This document shows positions 19,545 through 29,605 of a stretch of DNA of 64,000 nt, one piece after another. The notes beneath the pieces were generated by a model. That model was given only the letters and a program-made list of their open reading frames with translations, was not told the DNA's origin and made no database searches. The position numbers and the translations under genes are program-made. Within the stretch, counting starts at the first letter, position 1; the number at the start of each line of letters is the position of its first letter. Source of the stretch: Saposhnikovia divaricata (taxonomy: Eukaryota > Streptophyta > Magnoliopsida > Apiales > Apiaceae); the NCBI GenBank assembly GCA_036435485.1, contig CM071599.1, positions 9,574,803 to 9,638,802 on the forward strand. Direction: 5' to 3'.

Positions 19545-20848
19545 ACGGGTGTCAACCGGATAAAACGGACACGGATACTGCCATATCCGGATCCGGATCC
19601 GAAATTTTTTGATCATATCCGAATCCGTATCTGGATCCGAAAATATCCTGAAAATCATATCTGAATCTGGATCTGGCGGAGGTTATCCGGATCCTCTCCG
19701 AAATCCGGAAAGCTGATATTTTTTTTTCAAAATGTTGCATGAGCAAGGAGTGGAAACTGGGGCACCCTTGAGTCTTGTGGAACATCACAACCAACTGAGC
19801 TACAAGATTCTTGTGTTGAGAAGGGAAATAATTAAAGATAAGTTAAGTTTAAACATATTTTTAAATTTGATAGTTATTTATTAAAATCTCCAACCAAATT
19901 AATTTTTTAATTTCTGAAAATTTGGGAATATCATTAAATTAGATATATGTTGACATCCGTACGGTTGAATCGTTCAAAAATATTTTTTAAAAAATAGAAA
20001 CAATAATCCGTGACAAAGCACTAGTTACGAGTCATATTGAAAATAGTAATGATCTACTAAGATCTCCAATCAAATTAATTTTTTATTTTCTGAAAGTTTG
20101 GGAATATCATTATATTAGATATATATTGACATCCGTACGGTTGGATCGTTCAAAAATATTTTTTAAAAAGTAGAAGCAATAATCCGTGACAAAGCACTAG
20201 TTACGAGTCATGTTGAAAATAGTAGTGATCTACAAAGATCTCCAATCAAATTAATTTTTTATTTTTTTAAAATTTGGGAATATCATTATATTAGATATAT
20301 ATTGACATCCGTATGGTTGGATCGTTCAAAAATATTTTTAAAAAAATAGAAACAATAATCCGTGACAAAGCACTAGTTACGAGTCATATTGAAAATAGTA
20401 GTGATCTACTAAGATCTCCAATCAAATTAATTTTTTATTTTTTTAAAATTTGGGAATATCATTATATTAGATATATATTGACATCCGTACGGTTGGATCG
20501 TTCAAAAATATTTTTTAAAATATAAAAACAATAATCCGTGACAAAGCACTAGTTACGAGTCATATTGAAAATAGTAGTGATCTACTAGTATCTCCAATTT
20601 ATATAAGTACATACATAAAATATAAAATATATTATGAATAATAATTAATTAATTAATTAATTAATTTCGGATACGGATATTTTCGGATACGGATACGCCT
20701 ATATCCATATCCGTATCCTAAATGTTCGGACACGGATACGGATAATATCCGGTTGACTTCGGATACGGATAATATCCGGTTTTTTCGGATACGAACTCGA
20801 ATATTCAGATCGAATTTCGGATTTTTCGAATTTTTTTGATAGCCCTGC
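19545..20848. mobile_element. hAT-like non-autonomous element (1.3 kb)
   Basis: Absent from duplicate copy B, which reads straight through the site (CTTAAACAAGAGCCTAATC at about 28552). Flanked by CAGAGTCT (19537-19544) and TAGAGTCT (20849-20856), an 8-bp TSD with one mismatch. Ends are ACGGGTGTCAACC and, reversed, GCAGGGCTATCAA. Subterminal blocks of CGGATA / TATCCG occur at both sides. There is no transposase; the interior is the 176-bp array. Confidence 0.82.
19885..20600. repeat. Four tandem 176-bp repeats
   Basis: TGACATCCGTACGG-like motif recurs at 19951, 20127, 20303 and 20479, exactly 176 bp apart. The units are highly similar to each other, so amplification is young relative to the host element. 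Confidence 0.93.
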
Positions 20849-21111
20849 TAGAGTCTAATCTACACCTAGGATTAAAGGCGAGAAAATTTCTAAAGAAAAG
20901 AGTTTCCACTCACAATTAATAAAGCTATTGATACAGGAAATGGGGAGATGATACAAGACTAATTACAATTCAAGCACTCACATATTCACATCATTTCAAC
21001 TTTTTCTCTTCCTTCACTTCCAATCTCCTATAATCCTTGCTCTACAAAAGATTCAATAACATGATATATCTTTCCTATATATCATATCACACAATAAAAA
21101 AAATTATTTAT

Positions 21112-21245
21112 AAAAGTAGAATAGCTCAAGCGATAAGTGATAATTACTTATCTTTCATCATTTTAGATTTGAGTTCGATTTTTTTTTCTTATTAATAAAG
21201 GTTATAAATTTATTATAGCATGGAATCTAGTTCGTTTGATATCTT
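21112..21245 (+). mobile_element. tRNA-derived SINE-like sequence, copy A
   Basis: A pol III A-box-like TAGCTCAAGCGATAAG and a B-box-like GAGTTCGATTT are spaced as in a tRNA and followed by a T-rich then A-rich tail. The same sequence is at 28803-28883, so it predates the duplication. Confidence 0.5.
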
Positions 21246-21496
21246 AAGAGTTTGTTTGGGTAGGGGTTGAGGGGGAAAGATTTGAGTTGGGTTAGATTAG
21301 CTTGGGATGACATGGGTTAAATCTTATGTTATTTGGATGTAAGGATTGAGTCAGGAAGGAATTCAACCTTTATCTTGTTTGGATAAAGGGCTATAATGGA
21401 GGTTGAATATGTAAATTTTATAATAATTTTTTCTTATTATTTTGAAAAAAATTATTTAACTTATTTTAAATTCTGAAAATTAAATATTAACATATA

Positions 21497-21730
21497 CTTC
21501 CTCCGTTCCATAAAAAATATCTTAGTTTTTTTTCAAGTTTTTGCACGTATTTCCACGCATATAAAGAATATGTTTTTAGATATTATTTTATCATTTTTTT
21601 ATTTAGTATAAAAATAAATTGTTCAAACTTTTATACAAAACAAACAACTCGAAAAATAATATTACAACTATGTTTTTTATTGCGTGTCAGAAATGAAAAA
21701 AATTAGGACATTTTTATGGGACAGAGGGAG
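21497..21730. mobile_element. Stowaway-type (Tc1/mariner) MITE
   Basis: 234 bp flanked by TA (21495-21496 and 21731-21732). Terminal repeats are CTTCCTCCGTTCCAT at the left and ATGGGACAGAGGGAG at the right, the CTCCCTCCGT-type ends of plant Stowaway MITEs. No coding capacity. Confidence 0.82.
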
Positions 21731-22619
21731 TAGTAATATAACAATAATAATCCAACTTTTAATTTATTAATGTAATGTAATTTGTCATTTAACATTTTAT
21801 TTATACTCACATTTCTAATAGAACAATTTTATTTATATTCAAATTTAATATTAATTACTAATCTCTGTTAAAAGCAAGGAAGATGAAGTTAATGTGGAAT
21901 TTAAAAATTCGGGTAAAGATGTGATTTGGAGGGGCTGTAACTGGGTGTTTACCCACGAGATCTCAGCTCCAATCTAAGCAGGTGCAGGTGCAAGGGGGAA
22001 TGTCCCATGTGCAATCGAGAACTGGAGAGTGGAGACTTCCCAATGTTTGTATTTTTGTAGCATAAGATTCTCCTTCGTTGGATACCTCAAAGCTTAAACT
22101 TTTTGACCGGTTGCTTATGGCCGTTAGTTTCATACACGATAGAAAAAATGATAGTACAAGAATTATGAGTTTGAGTTAACTTTACGGTTATTCATACAGA
22201 TAAATTTAGTATCGGTTTTGGTTTATCTTTGGATACACTACTAAAATACACGAAATAAATAAATATTTAAATAATTTTATTAAAATTATATGAATACATA
22301 TTTTAAAATAAAATTATATATATAATTTTTACTTAAAATAAATACAAAATAGTTTTAAATTATAGCTTCATAAGATTTGAGCACACTTGATTTTTTATGA
22401 CATATTTACTTAAAACTCGATTAGTAAAAATTTAAAATTTAAAATTTTTTATTTTTATTCAAAAATTACACAAACACGATACAAAATATACGCGAAATGA
22501 ATAAACACCAACACGAAACAAAGATTTTGGAATTGGCATTAATTGCCACGTCTAGTTGCTTAGCCGGTCTCATTTCGCCTTCCTAACAATTTCCGACCCC
22601 TTTACACTAGAGTAGAATC
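21731..22619. other. AT-rich spacer upstream of the CNGC gene
   Basis: No gene seen. Low-complexity A/T runs, with one GC-richer stretch at 21930-22040 that I could not identify. Confidence 0.5.
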
Positions 22620-22626
22620 TATATAA
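22620..22626 (+). promoter_or_regulatory. TATA box of the CNGC gene
   Basis: TATATAA lies 83 bases before the ATG at 22709, leaving a 5' UTR of about 50-60 bases. A usable core promoter next to an intronless copy is notable. Confidence 0.55.
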
Positions 22627-22708
22627 GATCAGCCGTCCAGTGTTGTTGTAAGTTATTATTATTACTAGGTTTACAACATACATTCAGGGTTTCTAACATT
22701 AGCAAGAA

Positions 22709-24493
22709 ATGAATGAACCTGAAAAAAGTAAGGTATTAATACATAGTAAATCGTCAGTAGCCATTCCAGTAAAGTCTCTGGACACCAATGAGCAGACTTT
22801 CCCTAGTAGCCATTCTCAAAGTAGTTGGGCAATGACAACTTTATCTTCTCTTTATCAACGTATTCCCGGAGTCATGGATCCTCGTTCTAAAACTGCTCAA
22901 ATTCTCAGTAAACTCTTCATCTTCCTGTTTTCATTTTTATTTCTATTACAAACAATAACCATATTTCTGATGCGGTCCAAGCAGGATGACAATTGCATTA
23001 TTAATATTCTCACCTACGGAGCTGTATGGTCAATTCTGCTAGACGTTGTGTTTTCTATCATTTTCGTATCGCACATTATATTCAAGTTTAGGGTGGCTTA
23101 TGTTAGTCCTGAATCTAGAGTCTTAGTTTATAATCCAAAAAAAGTAGCTCGCAATTATGTTTTTGGTTACTTTGTTCTCGACTTTTTTTTAGCAATACCG
23201 ATTCCGGATAAGATTTTCTGGTGGATAACCGATATTTCTAATGGCTCTTCTGGGCCAGCTCAGTTTCTATATTTTTTGCAGTATATGGCCTTGTTATGTA
23301 GACTTCTATCCATGTTAGCTGATCTGACTACAGCTGCCTTCGTATACAACTCATGGTTATCGAAGTTTGTTGTCAATCTTCTTGCGTTCTTTCTTTTCAG
23401 TCATGTGGTCGGATCACTATGGTATTACCTTGCAGTATATACAGTAACCGAGTGTCTTGATTTTGCTTGTGGTGAGCCTTGGTGTTATAAGTATATAAAT
23501 TGTGGAAATTATGAAGATGATCCAACATCATGGGAATACTGGAAGAACAATGACAATGCTGCGGCTTGTTTTGGTCCAGACGGTTTTGATTATGGAATCT
23601 ACGAGAAAGCTGTCAGTCTGATGAGTAGATCTAGTGCGCTAGTGAGATATATTTATTCACTGTTTTGGGGGTTCCAGCAAATTAGTACTATGGCCGGAAA
23701 TCAAACTCCATCTTTCTTTGTGGTAGAAATTCTCTTCACTATGTTTATCAGTGCTGTGGGTCTTTTGCTGTTCTCTCTCCTCATTGGAAATATGCAGAAT
23801 TTTCTCCAAGCTCTGGGTCGCAGGAAGTTAGAGATGTCTGTAAGGGGTCTGGACATTGAGCAATGGATGAGACATCGACGGTTCCCAGAGGAACTTAAAT
23901 TGCAAGTTCGAGAATCAGAACAATATAATTGGCTTACCTCCAGAGGTGTTGATGAATTAATGCTACTAGAGAAGCTACCTCAAGACCTTCAAAGAGACAT
24001 ACGTAGACATCTCATCAAATTTGACAAGAAATACCCAACTATTGCTCTGATGGATGAGGCAATACTGGATTCCATACGAGAAAGAATGCAAATAAAAACA
24101 TACATCAAAGGAAGCAAAATTTTGGTTCGTGGAGGTCTAAATGATAAGATGGTTTTCATTGTTCAGGGGAATCTTGAGAGCATCGGAGAAGATGAGAATG
24201 TAGTTCCTTTGGGTGAAGGGGACATCTGCGGTGAAGAACTGGTTACGGTGTGCCTAGAGCATTATGTTCTGAATAGAGATGGAGAAAAATTTAGGATTCC
24301 AGCACAGAAGTTGCTAAGCAAGAGGATGGTGAGATGTTTGACAAATGTGGAAGCATTTACACTCCGAGCTGCAGACCTGGAGGAAGTCTTCAGTTTTTAC
24401 TCTGGGCTTTTAATCAACAATCCTCTTGTACAAGGTGCCAATAAGAAGGAATCTGTTTACCCAAAGAGTCATTCCCGCAGTAAATCATATTAA
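22709..24493 (+). CDS. Cyclic nucleotide-gated channel, CNGC19/20-like, intronless
   Basis: 594-aa uninterrupted frame. Six membrane segments span about residues 65-375, with a pore selectivity filter AGNQ (residues 329-332) of the group IVa (CNGC19/20) type, followed by the C-linker (QNFLQALGRRKLEMSVR ... EQWMRHRRFPEEL) and a cyclic-nucleotide-binding domain ending near FTLRAADLEEVF. These plasma-membrane channels carry Ca2+ in defence and development. Oddities: family genes normally have many introns and this has none; the N-terminal cytosolic region is short; and the protein ends in a Ser/Lys tail just after VQGA, without the C-terminal IQ calmodulin site. A processed retrocopy with an intact frame is the best reading. 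I saw no poly(A) tract or TSD, so the origin is inferred from structure only. Confidence 0.9.
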   Translation: MNEPEKSKVLIHSKSSVAIPVKSLDTNEQTFPSSHSQSSWAMTTLSSLYQRIPGVMDPRSKTAQILSKLFIFLFSFLFLLQTITIFLMRSKQDDNCIINILTYGAVWSILLDVVFSIIFVSHIIFKFRVAYVSPESRVLVYNPKKVARNYVFGYFVLDFFLAIPIPDKIFWWITDISNGSSGPAQFLYFLQYMALLCRLLSMLADLTTAAFVYNSWLSKFVVNLLAFFLFSHVVGSLWYYLAVYTVTECLDFACGEPWCYKYINCGNYEDDPTSWEYWKNNDNAAACFGPDGFDYGIYEKAVSLMSRSSALVRYIYSLFWGFQQISTMAGNQTPSFFVVEILFTMFISAVGLLLFSLLIGNMQNFLQALGRRKLEMSVRGLDIEQWMRHRRFPEELKLQVRESEQYNWLTSRGVDELMLLEKLPQDLQRDIRRHLIKFDKKYPTIALMDEAILDSIRERMQIKTYIKGSKILVRGGLNDKMVFIVQGNLESIGEDENVVPLGEGDICGEELVTVCLEHYVLNRDGEKFRIPAQKLLSKRMVRCLTNVEAFTLRAADLEEVFSFYSGLLINNPLVQGANKKESVYPKSHSRSKSY

Positions 24494-24749
24494 AGTTGTA
24501 CTCGTGATAGTTTGCTACATTCTAATGTACTCGTGGTAGACTGAAGGTGAATCATTATATGGTGTTCACAGACGTTGTAAAAAGTTGTTGAACTCTTACT
24601 TGTTCTAATTTTATGAAGCCATTCCTTTCAGGTTTCGCCTCTTTCCTCTAGAGATTAATTAGACTGTAAATTACATCCAAATTCTAGATTGTAACATGAG
24701 TGACCGCATAAAAGTTAAGGTACAAAAAATATGTAAAAATATATGTACC

Positions 24750-25072
24750 AACACGCTCAAACAGGTTGCACCAACACGCTTATTAGCTTGTCGCCTTGCC
24801 TCAGCTACATTACAGGAAACTCCTTCAAGCCAGATACAGGGTGCTGCACGCATCTTAGTAGCGTTGTCAAGTCAAAGCCCGAGTGTTTGTGTCAAGTACT
24901 TAATGGTGTTGGATCATCTCTTGGTGTTGATGTTAACCGAACTCAAGCTCAGGCGTTGCCTGCTGTTTGCAATGTTCAAACTCCACCTCTTAGTACCTGT
25001 AACAGTAAGCATCAAAAAATTTAACTCGAATGTCATTGTTTTTTTAAGAAAGTCTTAACAAATTTTATCCAT
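24750..25072 (+). pseudogene. Truncated LTP copy (exon 1 fragment plus intron start)
   Basis: Nearly identical to 1630-1990 of the intact LTP gene: all eight cysteines from CTNTLISLSPC to PLSTC are kept. The signal peptide and promoter are missing, and similarity begins abruptly near CAAACAG at 24765. It also lacks exons 2 and 3 with the GPI signal; the intron is about 40 bp shorter than in the intact gene. A downstream frame exists but could not give a secreted protein. It lies directly before a GNAT gene, as in the first locus. Confidence 0.85.
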
Positions 25073-25105
25073 TACAATTCACAACCCCATAAAAAAAAAA
25101 AAAGA

Positions 25106-25666
25106 CTAGCTTTGTTTTCGAGCAACTTCACTAGAAAGAAGGCTAAAGATCACCATATCTCTAGTCCTTCCCTTCTGAACCATGTACTTCCTCAAAACAC
25201 CTTCTCTCTGAAATCCTGCTTTCTCCAACACTCTCTGTGATCCAACATTCTCAACGTCAACCAGAGCTTCCAATCTTTCCAAATGTGGCCACTCAACAAA
25301 TATCATCGAGGTCACCATTTTGACAGCCCTTGTCACAGTGCCTTTGCCCCAGTACTTTGAAGCTAAAACATAACCAAGTTCACCTCTGCAAGCATCATTT
25401 CCTTTAAACGGTATCACAGAAATGGATCCTATCGCGCGATTTTTGAGGCATATGGCTCTCAACCAGGGATGCGGCGCGACAATATTAGTCATAAAGTCCA
25501 TAGCCTGTTCCTTTGAAGTGTAAGTAGACCATGAACAATATTGACTCACCTTATCATCTGTAGCCCACACCATGAAGTCATCGATGTCATTGACATCCAT
25601 CGGCCTCAGACTTATATCTGAATTGTCATCTTCTTCTGACTTCAGCTCAATCTCGTTCTCCACCAT
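25106..25666 (-). CDS. GNAT-family N-acetyltransferase (RimJ/RimL-like), 186 aa
   Basis: Complete single-exon frame from MVENEIELKSEEDD. The fold of the Acetyltransf_3 type is recognisable: ISLRPMDVNDIDDFMVWATDD at the start, the acetyl-CoA-binding loop near ELGYVLASKYWGKGTVTRAV (about residues 95-115), and the C-terminal SQRVLEKAGFQREGVLRKY. Plant members of this type transfer acetyl groups from acetyl-CoA to amines or protein N-termini; the substrate is unknown. It is the intact paralogue of the pseudogene split at 2776-3188 / 12612-12787, and about 55% similar by eye to the gene at 26499-27014, which is divergently oriented. Confidence 0.88.
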   Translation of the reverse strand: MVENEIELKSEEDDNSDISLRPMDVNDIDDFMVWATDDKVSQYCSWSTYTSKEQAMDFMTNIVAPHPWLRAICLKNRAIGSISVIPFKGNDACRGELGYVLASKYWGKGTVTRAVKMVTSMIFVEWPHLERLEALVDVENVGSQRVLEKAGFQREGVLRKYMVQKGRTRDMVIFSLLSSEVARKQS

Positions 25667-25752
25667 GATATCAATGTGTGTTATTCATATGATGTTGCTT
25701 GGAATGCTTTTATGTTTTGTTTCTTGATTAGTATGCCATCATGTGACAAGCC

Positions 25753-25762
25753 TATTTATATA
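25753..25762 (-). promoter_or_regulatory. TATA box of the minus-strand GNAT gene
   Basis: TATATAAATA in minus sense, about 90 bases upstream of the ATG at 25666. Confidence 0.55.
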
Positions 25763-26023
25763 TGTGCAAGTTTCATACCCAAAGAAATTTCCATGAAGCT
25801 TGAACTCAATTATTTGGATCATGACAGTTTTCTATAACTTGGAGATCAAGGACTGGATAACTTATATTAGCCAGTTTTCTATAATTGATAAGATTCTTGT
25901 GAAGCTAGTCAAAGTAGGCTGCTCATCTTTGACTCCAACTTTTACTGAGTCAGCTTTGAGATCAAACGGCTTATGCTAATGAAAGAAGGTGTTCGGTCTC
26001 CTGCATACGTATGTAGTACATAA

Positions 26024-26340
26024 CATACGGTTTTATAATCGTTGGATCAACCATCCAACGGTTCTGTTTTAAAAAAAATTGTACCATATCGCAAAAATTT
26101 TCTGCGGTACGGAAAAATTACCAAAATGCCCCCGTCTATGGTGTGAAAACAGGGGGATTTTGGTAATTTATCTATACGGCAGAAAGTTTCTGCGGTACGA
26201 TGAATAGTAAATTTTTGGTGTGAAAACAGGGGGATATTTTGGTAATTTCTCCGTACCGTAGAAACTTTCTGCGATACGGTATTGATTTTTTTTAAATCAA
26301 GATCGTTGGATGGTTGATCCAACGCTGGAAAAACCGTATG
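26024..26340. mobile_element. MITE-like inverted-repeat element between the two GNAT genes
   Basis: Left end CATACGGTTTTATAATCGTT pairs with right end CGTTGGATGGTTGATCCAAC...AAAACCGTATG. Each arm also contains its own palindrome (TTGGATCAACCATCCAA). The interior repeats TTTCTGCGGTACGG and GTGTGAAAACAGGGGGAT in direct and inverted forms. A TSD is not clear. It occupies the shared promoter interval of two divergent GNAT genes. Confidence 0.65.
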
Positions 26341-26405
26341 GTCGGTAAACAGTACTTGCACCCGTCTGTTGAAGACCGGTTACCATGAAAGAATACCAAT
26401 AAGGC

Positions 26406-26412
26406 TATAAAT
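26406..26412 (+). promoter_or_regulatory. TATA box of the plus-strand GNAT gene
   Basis: TATAAAT about 90 bases upstream of the ATG at 26499, just right of the MITE-like element. Confidence 0.5.
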
Positions 26413-26498
26413 TATTTCGAAAATGCTATGGTACTGCTCCAAAAGCCTCATTAGTCAATCCCATATTACTCTGTTTATGTATCATCTCTTCACTCTAA

Positions 26499-27014
26499 AT
26501 GGACTCAACAAGAATCTCACTCAGGCCCTTCAAGATTTCAGATGCTGATGATTTCTTGAAATGGGCTAGTGATGATAAAGTGACCCAATACCTAAGATGG
26601 CCCACCATCACTTCAAGAGATGAAGCACTAACTTACATTCAACAAGTTGCTATACCACATCCCTGGCGCCACTCCATCTGCATGGATGATATCTGCATTG
26701 GTTATGTTTCAGTCAAGCCAGAATCCGGAAATGATCAACACCGGGCACATGTCAGCTACGCGCTTAGCACGGATTACTGGGGGCTTGGCATAGCCACTAT
26801 TGCATTAAAAATGGCAATAGCTATGGTTTTCGAGAAATTTTCATTTTTGGTGAGGATTGAGGCTTTGGTGGAAGAAGAAAATAAAGGGTCTCAAAGGGTG
26901 CTTGAGAAAGTTGGGTTCAAAAAAGAAGGATTGTTGAGGAAGTATGGGTTTAACAAAGGTGAAATTAGAGATATGATCATGTACAGTTTCTTGTCAACTG
27001 ATCAAATGTTGTAA
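26499..27014 (+). CDS. GNAT-family N-acetyltransferase (RimJ/RimL-like), 171 aa
   Basis: Complete frame MDSTRISLRPFKISDADDF to FLSTDQML. It has the same order of motifs as the neighbour at 25106-25666: WASDDKVTQYLRWP, the CoA-binding region around SYALSTDYWGLGIATIAL (residues 86-105), and GSQRVLEKVGFKKEGLLRKY. The two genes are divergently transcribed and clearly related, so they arose by an old inverted duplication. The substrate cannot be predicted. The length is normal for the family, and no lesion is seen. Confidence 0.88.
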   Translation: MDSTRISLRPFKISDADDFLKWASDDKVTQYLRWPTITSRDEALTYIQQVAIPHPWRHSICMDDICIGYVSVKPESGNDQHRAHVSYALSTDYWGLGIATIALKMAIAMVFEKFSFLVRIEALVEEENKGSQRVLEKVGFKKEGLLRKYGFNKGEIRDMIMYSFLSTDQML

Positions 27015-27273
27015 TTCATTTTAGACAAGAAGCTATGAAATTGTCATTGAATGTACTGGTGTATTGTGTTTTTTTCCCATATCCAAAGTGGAAAGTTGGG
27101 CTGTCATGCTTAGCAACAATAGAGAAAGTTGGGCTTTCATGAGTGCTGTAAAGTATTTTGCTACATATTCACAGTCCAATAGATTTCATACATTCTTGCA
27201 TTATCAAATAATAAGAAGTGGGCCGCTAATATAGTCCCCTGCACTGTTCCTCTGCTCTTGCAAACAGATTTAG

Positions 27274-27395
27274 GTAGATATATCTCTCACTTTTTAGTAT
27301 AGCGGTATATTTCTCATTATTTTTACTAAATATTTAGGGTTCGAAACTTATTAAGGTGGGTGTCTGAGTGTGTATAATAATAAAAAAAAAAAAAA
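27274..27395 (+). mobile_element. SINE-like insertion (122 bp) with poly(A) tail
   Basis: Copy A lacks this segment (there AACAGGTCTAGCTAG is continuous), so insertion is shown directly. The element has a B-box-like GGTTCGAAACT, ends in a run of A, and is flanked by GATTTAG / GGTTTAG, a 7-bp duplication with one mismatch. Confidence 0.72.
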
Positions 27396-28802
27396 GGTTT
27401 AGCTAGAAATGTACTGTCCCCTTCACGGAAGCTCCCATTTCCGGCTCCCCGGAATTTTTGGGGTGATTGTTGGTCTCTATATCAACGGTGGAAAAAGTGA
27501 TTTTTGCATTGGAATTTGAAATTATCATTTAAGTATTATTAATTCTTAATTAACATTTTTTTAAAATTTTAATCCATTAATCCCGCGTAATACATATAAA
27601 TTCGATTAGTTCCCGAATTTTACAAAAACATTTAATGTTGCCTAATTGCTATAATATTTCTATTGTATAAAAAGTCAAAATGTTTAGGCGAATATTGTTG
27701 CCGACAAAGTACTTACAATGTATCTGTTATACGATTGCATGCAAAAGGGCAAAGAGACAATGGCCTAATTTATGCTTGCTTTTTCTGGATTATTATGGCT
27801 TTAATGATAATTTCAGTTACATAATTATAAAACAGCTTGAAAATCCTGAAAACATGATAATTTAGTCAACATGAGTGGAAAAAGTTGTGGACCTTGAGCT
27901 CCGATGAGTCAATACTAAATCTTGAATTACAAGATTAATTGTACTAGACTCATAGACTTGCCATGTCTCACAACTCAACATCAACACAAGATATTGGAGT
28001 AAATATTTTCATGGACCCCAATACTACTTTGAATATATAATAGTTGTTGTGGATCATAAAAAGAGGATCAAATCAACTAGATTAGTGATGATTATATATT
28101 AAGTTTTAATTAAGGTTAATGCTAGGTATCCCAAATTGGTATTCAAAAATTATTTCCAAATGATGTGGCAAAGCTTACATAGCATAGTGAAAATTTTTGA
28201 TTGGGTGTCCATTATTATTTATAATTAATTGAATTACTACACTTGGCATTTGGGAAATTTTTTGAGAACCAATTTGGGGTACATAGCATTTTCCTTTAAT
28301 TATTTGTTGAGTAGTGTTAGGGATCCTGAATTGGATCTCAAAAAAAAAAAAATCCCGAATGATGTGACATGGATGATTTGGCAAAATGTATTATTTTAAT
28401 TGGTGTGATTGATGTGAATACAGAGGAATCCATCTTATTTAATTACATTGTGACCAAAGACAAGATGATAACAGAAAAATTTTTGAAATCCAATCTGAAA
28501 GTTTTAGCATATTCCTTATTTGTTGTTCTAATCATGTCAATTAAGCTTTTCTTAAACAAGAGCCTAATCTACACCTAGGATTAAAGGTGAGACAAATTCC
28601 AAAGATAAGAATTTCCACTCAAAATTAATAAAGCTATTGATACAAGAAATGGGGAGATGATAAAAGACTAATTACGATTCAAGCACTCACATCATTTCAT
28701 CTTTTTCTCTTCCTTTACTTCTAATCTGTATAATCCTTATTCTATGAAAGATTCAAAATCCAAAAACATGATATATCTTTCCTACGTAATTAAAAATATT
28801 AT

Positions 28803-28883
28803 TTGTACATAGGAGAATAGTTCAAGCGATAAGTTATAATTACTTATCCTTCGTCGTTTCAGATTTTGAGTTCGATTTTTTTC
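28803..28883 (+). mobile_element. tRNA-derived SINE-like sequence, copy B
   Basis: Same A-box (TAGTTCAAGCGATAAG) and B-box (GAGTTCGATTT) pair as 21112-21245, cut short where the copies diverge. Confidence 0.45.
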
Positions 28884-29046
28884 GATCCGAACTGAACTAT
28901 AATTTGTTACAGCATTACAATCCAAAAAACACTCGAACCAAAGACAGGGTTGGAACGGGTTGTAAATACAGGAGGATCCGTGAATTTCCCACCGTTTCGA
29001 GCCCCTATTTAGTAGAGTTTCATTCGGCCCCAACCACAGTCACTTG

Positions 29047-29597
29047 TAGGGCTGAGCAAAACCGAACCGAAACCGAAAAACCGAACCGAAATGTTGAATT
29101 TCGGTTCGGTTTGGATTGTATTTTTTTGAAAATTTCGGTTATTCGGTTTTTCGGTTTAAACCGAAATTTATTTCGGTTCGGTTCGGTTTTTTTTTTAAAA
29201 CTTCGGTTCAAACCGAAATAACCGAATTATATATATATTTTATTTATATTATATATGTATATATTTATATTTTATATATATGCATGATTTAATTATTTCA
29301 AAATTAAGTTTAAATATTTAAATTGATAGTTTGTGTTTTATTTTGTTTTAATTGTTACATATTTTAATATAGTTGCTATTAAAATTAATTTTAAAATTAC
29401 AAAAAAATAATATTATATATAATTTTTTTTAAATCGGTTCGGTTTTGGCAAAATATTTCGGTTCGATTTTTCGCTTTTTCGGTTCGGTTTCTACGGATAA
29501 ATCGGTTCGGTTCGGTTTGGTAAAAATCGGATTTCGGTTATTCGGTTTTTGTTATTCGGTTCGGTTAAAAACCGAACCGACCGAATGATCACCCCTA
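29047..29597. mobile_element. hAT-like non-autonomous element with perfect 8-bp TSD
   Basis: TAGGGCTGAGCAAAACCG at the left and TGATCACCCCTA at the right, flanked by GTCACTTG at 29039-29046 and 29598-29605. Subterminal blocks are dense in TTCGGTT / AACCGAA in both orientations, and the centre is AT-rich. No transposase; 551 bp. Short open frames inside are Asn/Arg/Phe repeats produced by the CCGAA motif. Confidence 0.9.
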
Positions 29598-29605
29598 GTC
29601 ACTTG

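Larger units (their letters stand above)
19085..21190. repeat. Duplicated spacer, copy A, right part (interrupted at 19545-20848)
   Basis: Resumes similarity to copy B at AGAGACAATGGCC (B at 27751) and continues to the SINE-like sequence near 21190 (B near 28883). Copy A differs from B by the 1.3-kb hAT-like insertion. Confidence 0.85.
27150..28883. repeat. Duplicated spacer, copy B
   Basis: Colinear with copy A (15165-15490 and 19085-21190). Shared landmarks are GTATTTTGCTACA, AGTGGGCCGCTA, TCCCGCGTAAT, AGAGACAATGGCCTAATTTA and ACACCTAGGATTAAAGG. It lacks the CACTA and hAT-like insertions of copy A and has its own SINE at 27274-27395. It contains no gene. Confidence 0.87.

Noticed and set aside
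19885..20600. Regular repeats that might suggest CRISPR
   Set aside because: 176-bp head-to-tail units without spacers, in a eukaryotic transposon.
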